The position numbers and the translations under genes are program-made. Shown one piece after another: positions 6,005-6,323 of a stretch of DNA of 6,323 nucleotides (its first letter is position 1; every line of letters starts with the position of its first letter). The DNA lies in NCBI GenBank assembly GCA_947628595.1, contig CANRAN010000079.1:1-6323 (forward strand), written 5' to 3'. The notes under the pieces are model-generated. The model was not told where the DNA came from and did not search any database. It was given only the letters and a program-made list of their open reading frames with translations. The DNA comes from an uncultured Clostridia bacterium. GTDB lineage: Bacteria; Bacillota; Clostridia; Oscillospirales; Acutalibacteraceae.

Positions 6005-6175
6005 TTATGATTTATCTGATTTATCGCAGAGTGCTTTTTGTGCTATGATAGTGGTGAGCGTATCTCCGAGCTGGACAAGTACGGAGGCTATGAGTGCCAG
6101 TTGGTCATCGTCTAATTTACAGGCAATTATATTTGCAAGGGCGGTTACGGAGGCGGTAAGCTCGCAGGGATTCAT
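6005..6175 (-). CDS. Small DUF6774-like protein, 56 residues
   Basis: The protein begins MNPCELTASVTALANIIACK, continues with LDDDQLALIASVLVQLGDTL and ends CDKSDKS. From memory this matches a family of 50-60-residue proteins common in Clostridia (DUF6774), with the conserved MNPCELTAS start, an ALAN-ACKL segment, a D-D-[ED/DQ]-LAL segment and an [TV]QLGDTL segment. Its function is not known. It has no signal peptide and reads as two amphipathic helices; three cysteines (4, 19, 50) are present. The ATG at 6175 has AAAGGA (6185-6190) 9 nt upstream; an upstream ATG (6202) runs into TGA after six codons. It is transcribed in the same direction as the regulator but ends about 370 bp before that operon's promoter, so it is probably a separate unit. 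A -10-like AT-rich stretch lies near 6200-6212, without a clear -35. Confidence 0.85.
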   Translation of the reverse strand: MNPCELTASVTALANIIACKLDDDQLALIASVLVQLGDTLTTIIAQKALCDKSDKS

Positions 6176-6260
6176 TTGACATCATCCTTTATTCTTTTTC
6201 ATAATATAATATGAAATAAAAATAAATATGTGTCTGCTAAGAGGAAAATTTAACCTAAAT

Positions 6261-6304
6261 GGGCAAGAAGTCCCCCGCCTCTAAGGCGGTGGGATGAATT
6301 GCCC
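6261..6304 (+). mobile_element. Solo IS605/TnpB-type terminal hairpin
   Basis: TCCCCCGCC (6271-6279) pairs with GGCGGtGGGA (6285-6294) around TCTAA with T6290 bulged, and outer arms GGGCAA (6261-6266) and TTGCCC (6299-6304) can close over it. The wording AGAAGTCCCCCGCCTCTA matches AGAAGCCCCCACCTCTA at 92-108 in order and orientation, so it looks like the right-end hairpin of a TnpB element. No tnpB or other omega-RNA hairpins lie upstream, where the small gene sits on the other strand. It may be a relic, a non-autonomous palindromic element, or the left end of an element continuing past the right edge. Confidence 0.5.
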
Positions 6305-6322
6305 GTCAGGCGTAAGGCTGAC
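6305..6322. other. Small hairpin at the window edge
   Basis: GTCAG (6305-6309) pairs with CTGAC (6318-6322). Inside, a G-G mismatch and a C-G pair close a GTAA loop, a GNRA-type tetraloop. It directly abuts the outer arm of the preceding hairpin, so it may belong to the same element or start another one. The window ends one base later. Confidence 0.35.
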
Positions 6323-6323
6323 T

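Noticed and set aside
1..6323. CRISPR array, tRNA, rRNA or riboswitch
   Set aside because: No regularly spaced repeats, cloverleaf or conserved riboswitch core seen by eye on either strand.

Overview
The window looks like a piece of a low-GC Firmicute genome, most likely a gut-type member of the Clostridia. The grounds are the AT-rich codon use, strong GG-rich ribosome binding sites, an AgrC-like GHKL kinase paired with a LytTR regulator, and a 56-residue protein that resembles the small clostridial DUF6774 family. I cannot name a species.

Layout, left to right. Positions 1-122 hold the right end of an IS200/IS605-type element on the + strand: the last 17 codons of a TnpB-like protein run into a three-hairpin RNA end typical of TnpB guide (omega) RNAs. 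All four large genes lie on the - strand, so they read right to left. A response regulator (4868-5566) and an overlapping sensor kinase (3562-4875) sit behind a near-consensus promoter (5602-5631), and a long hairpin with a U-run (3455-3525) ends the pair. After a 250-bp gap come an ABC-transporter ATPase (2639-3310) and an 825-residue FtsX/MacB-type permease (165-2642), joined by an ATGA overlap. Upstream of the regulator, 5632-6004 holds no convincing gene but contains a strongly strand-skewed stretch. Next is the small DUF6774-like gene (6005-6175, - strand). Last comes a second TnpB-end-like hairpin (6261-6304), in the same orientation as the first but with no tnpB or omega-RNA scaffold beside it.

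How the genes may work together (inference from architecture and neighbourhood). The polytopic kinase would sense an extracellular signal, probably a peptide or a membrane disturbance, and phosphorylate the LytTR regulator at Asp55. The regulator would then control promoters that could include its own and that of the ABC transporter. The ATPase and permease form a MacB/LolD-superfamily type VII mechanotransmission transporter. In Firmicutes such modules next to two-component systems often serve antimicrobial-peptide resistance or peptide signalling. No agrB/agrD or bacteriocin precursor gene is visible here, so the ligand is unknown.

I do not see a demonstrably new system. The items most worth a second look are the two co-oriented TnpB-type ends bracketing the module, the long strand-asymmetric hairpin between kinase and transporter, the orphan ribosome binding site in the transporter leader, and the C-rich, G-poor tract behind the small gene.
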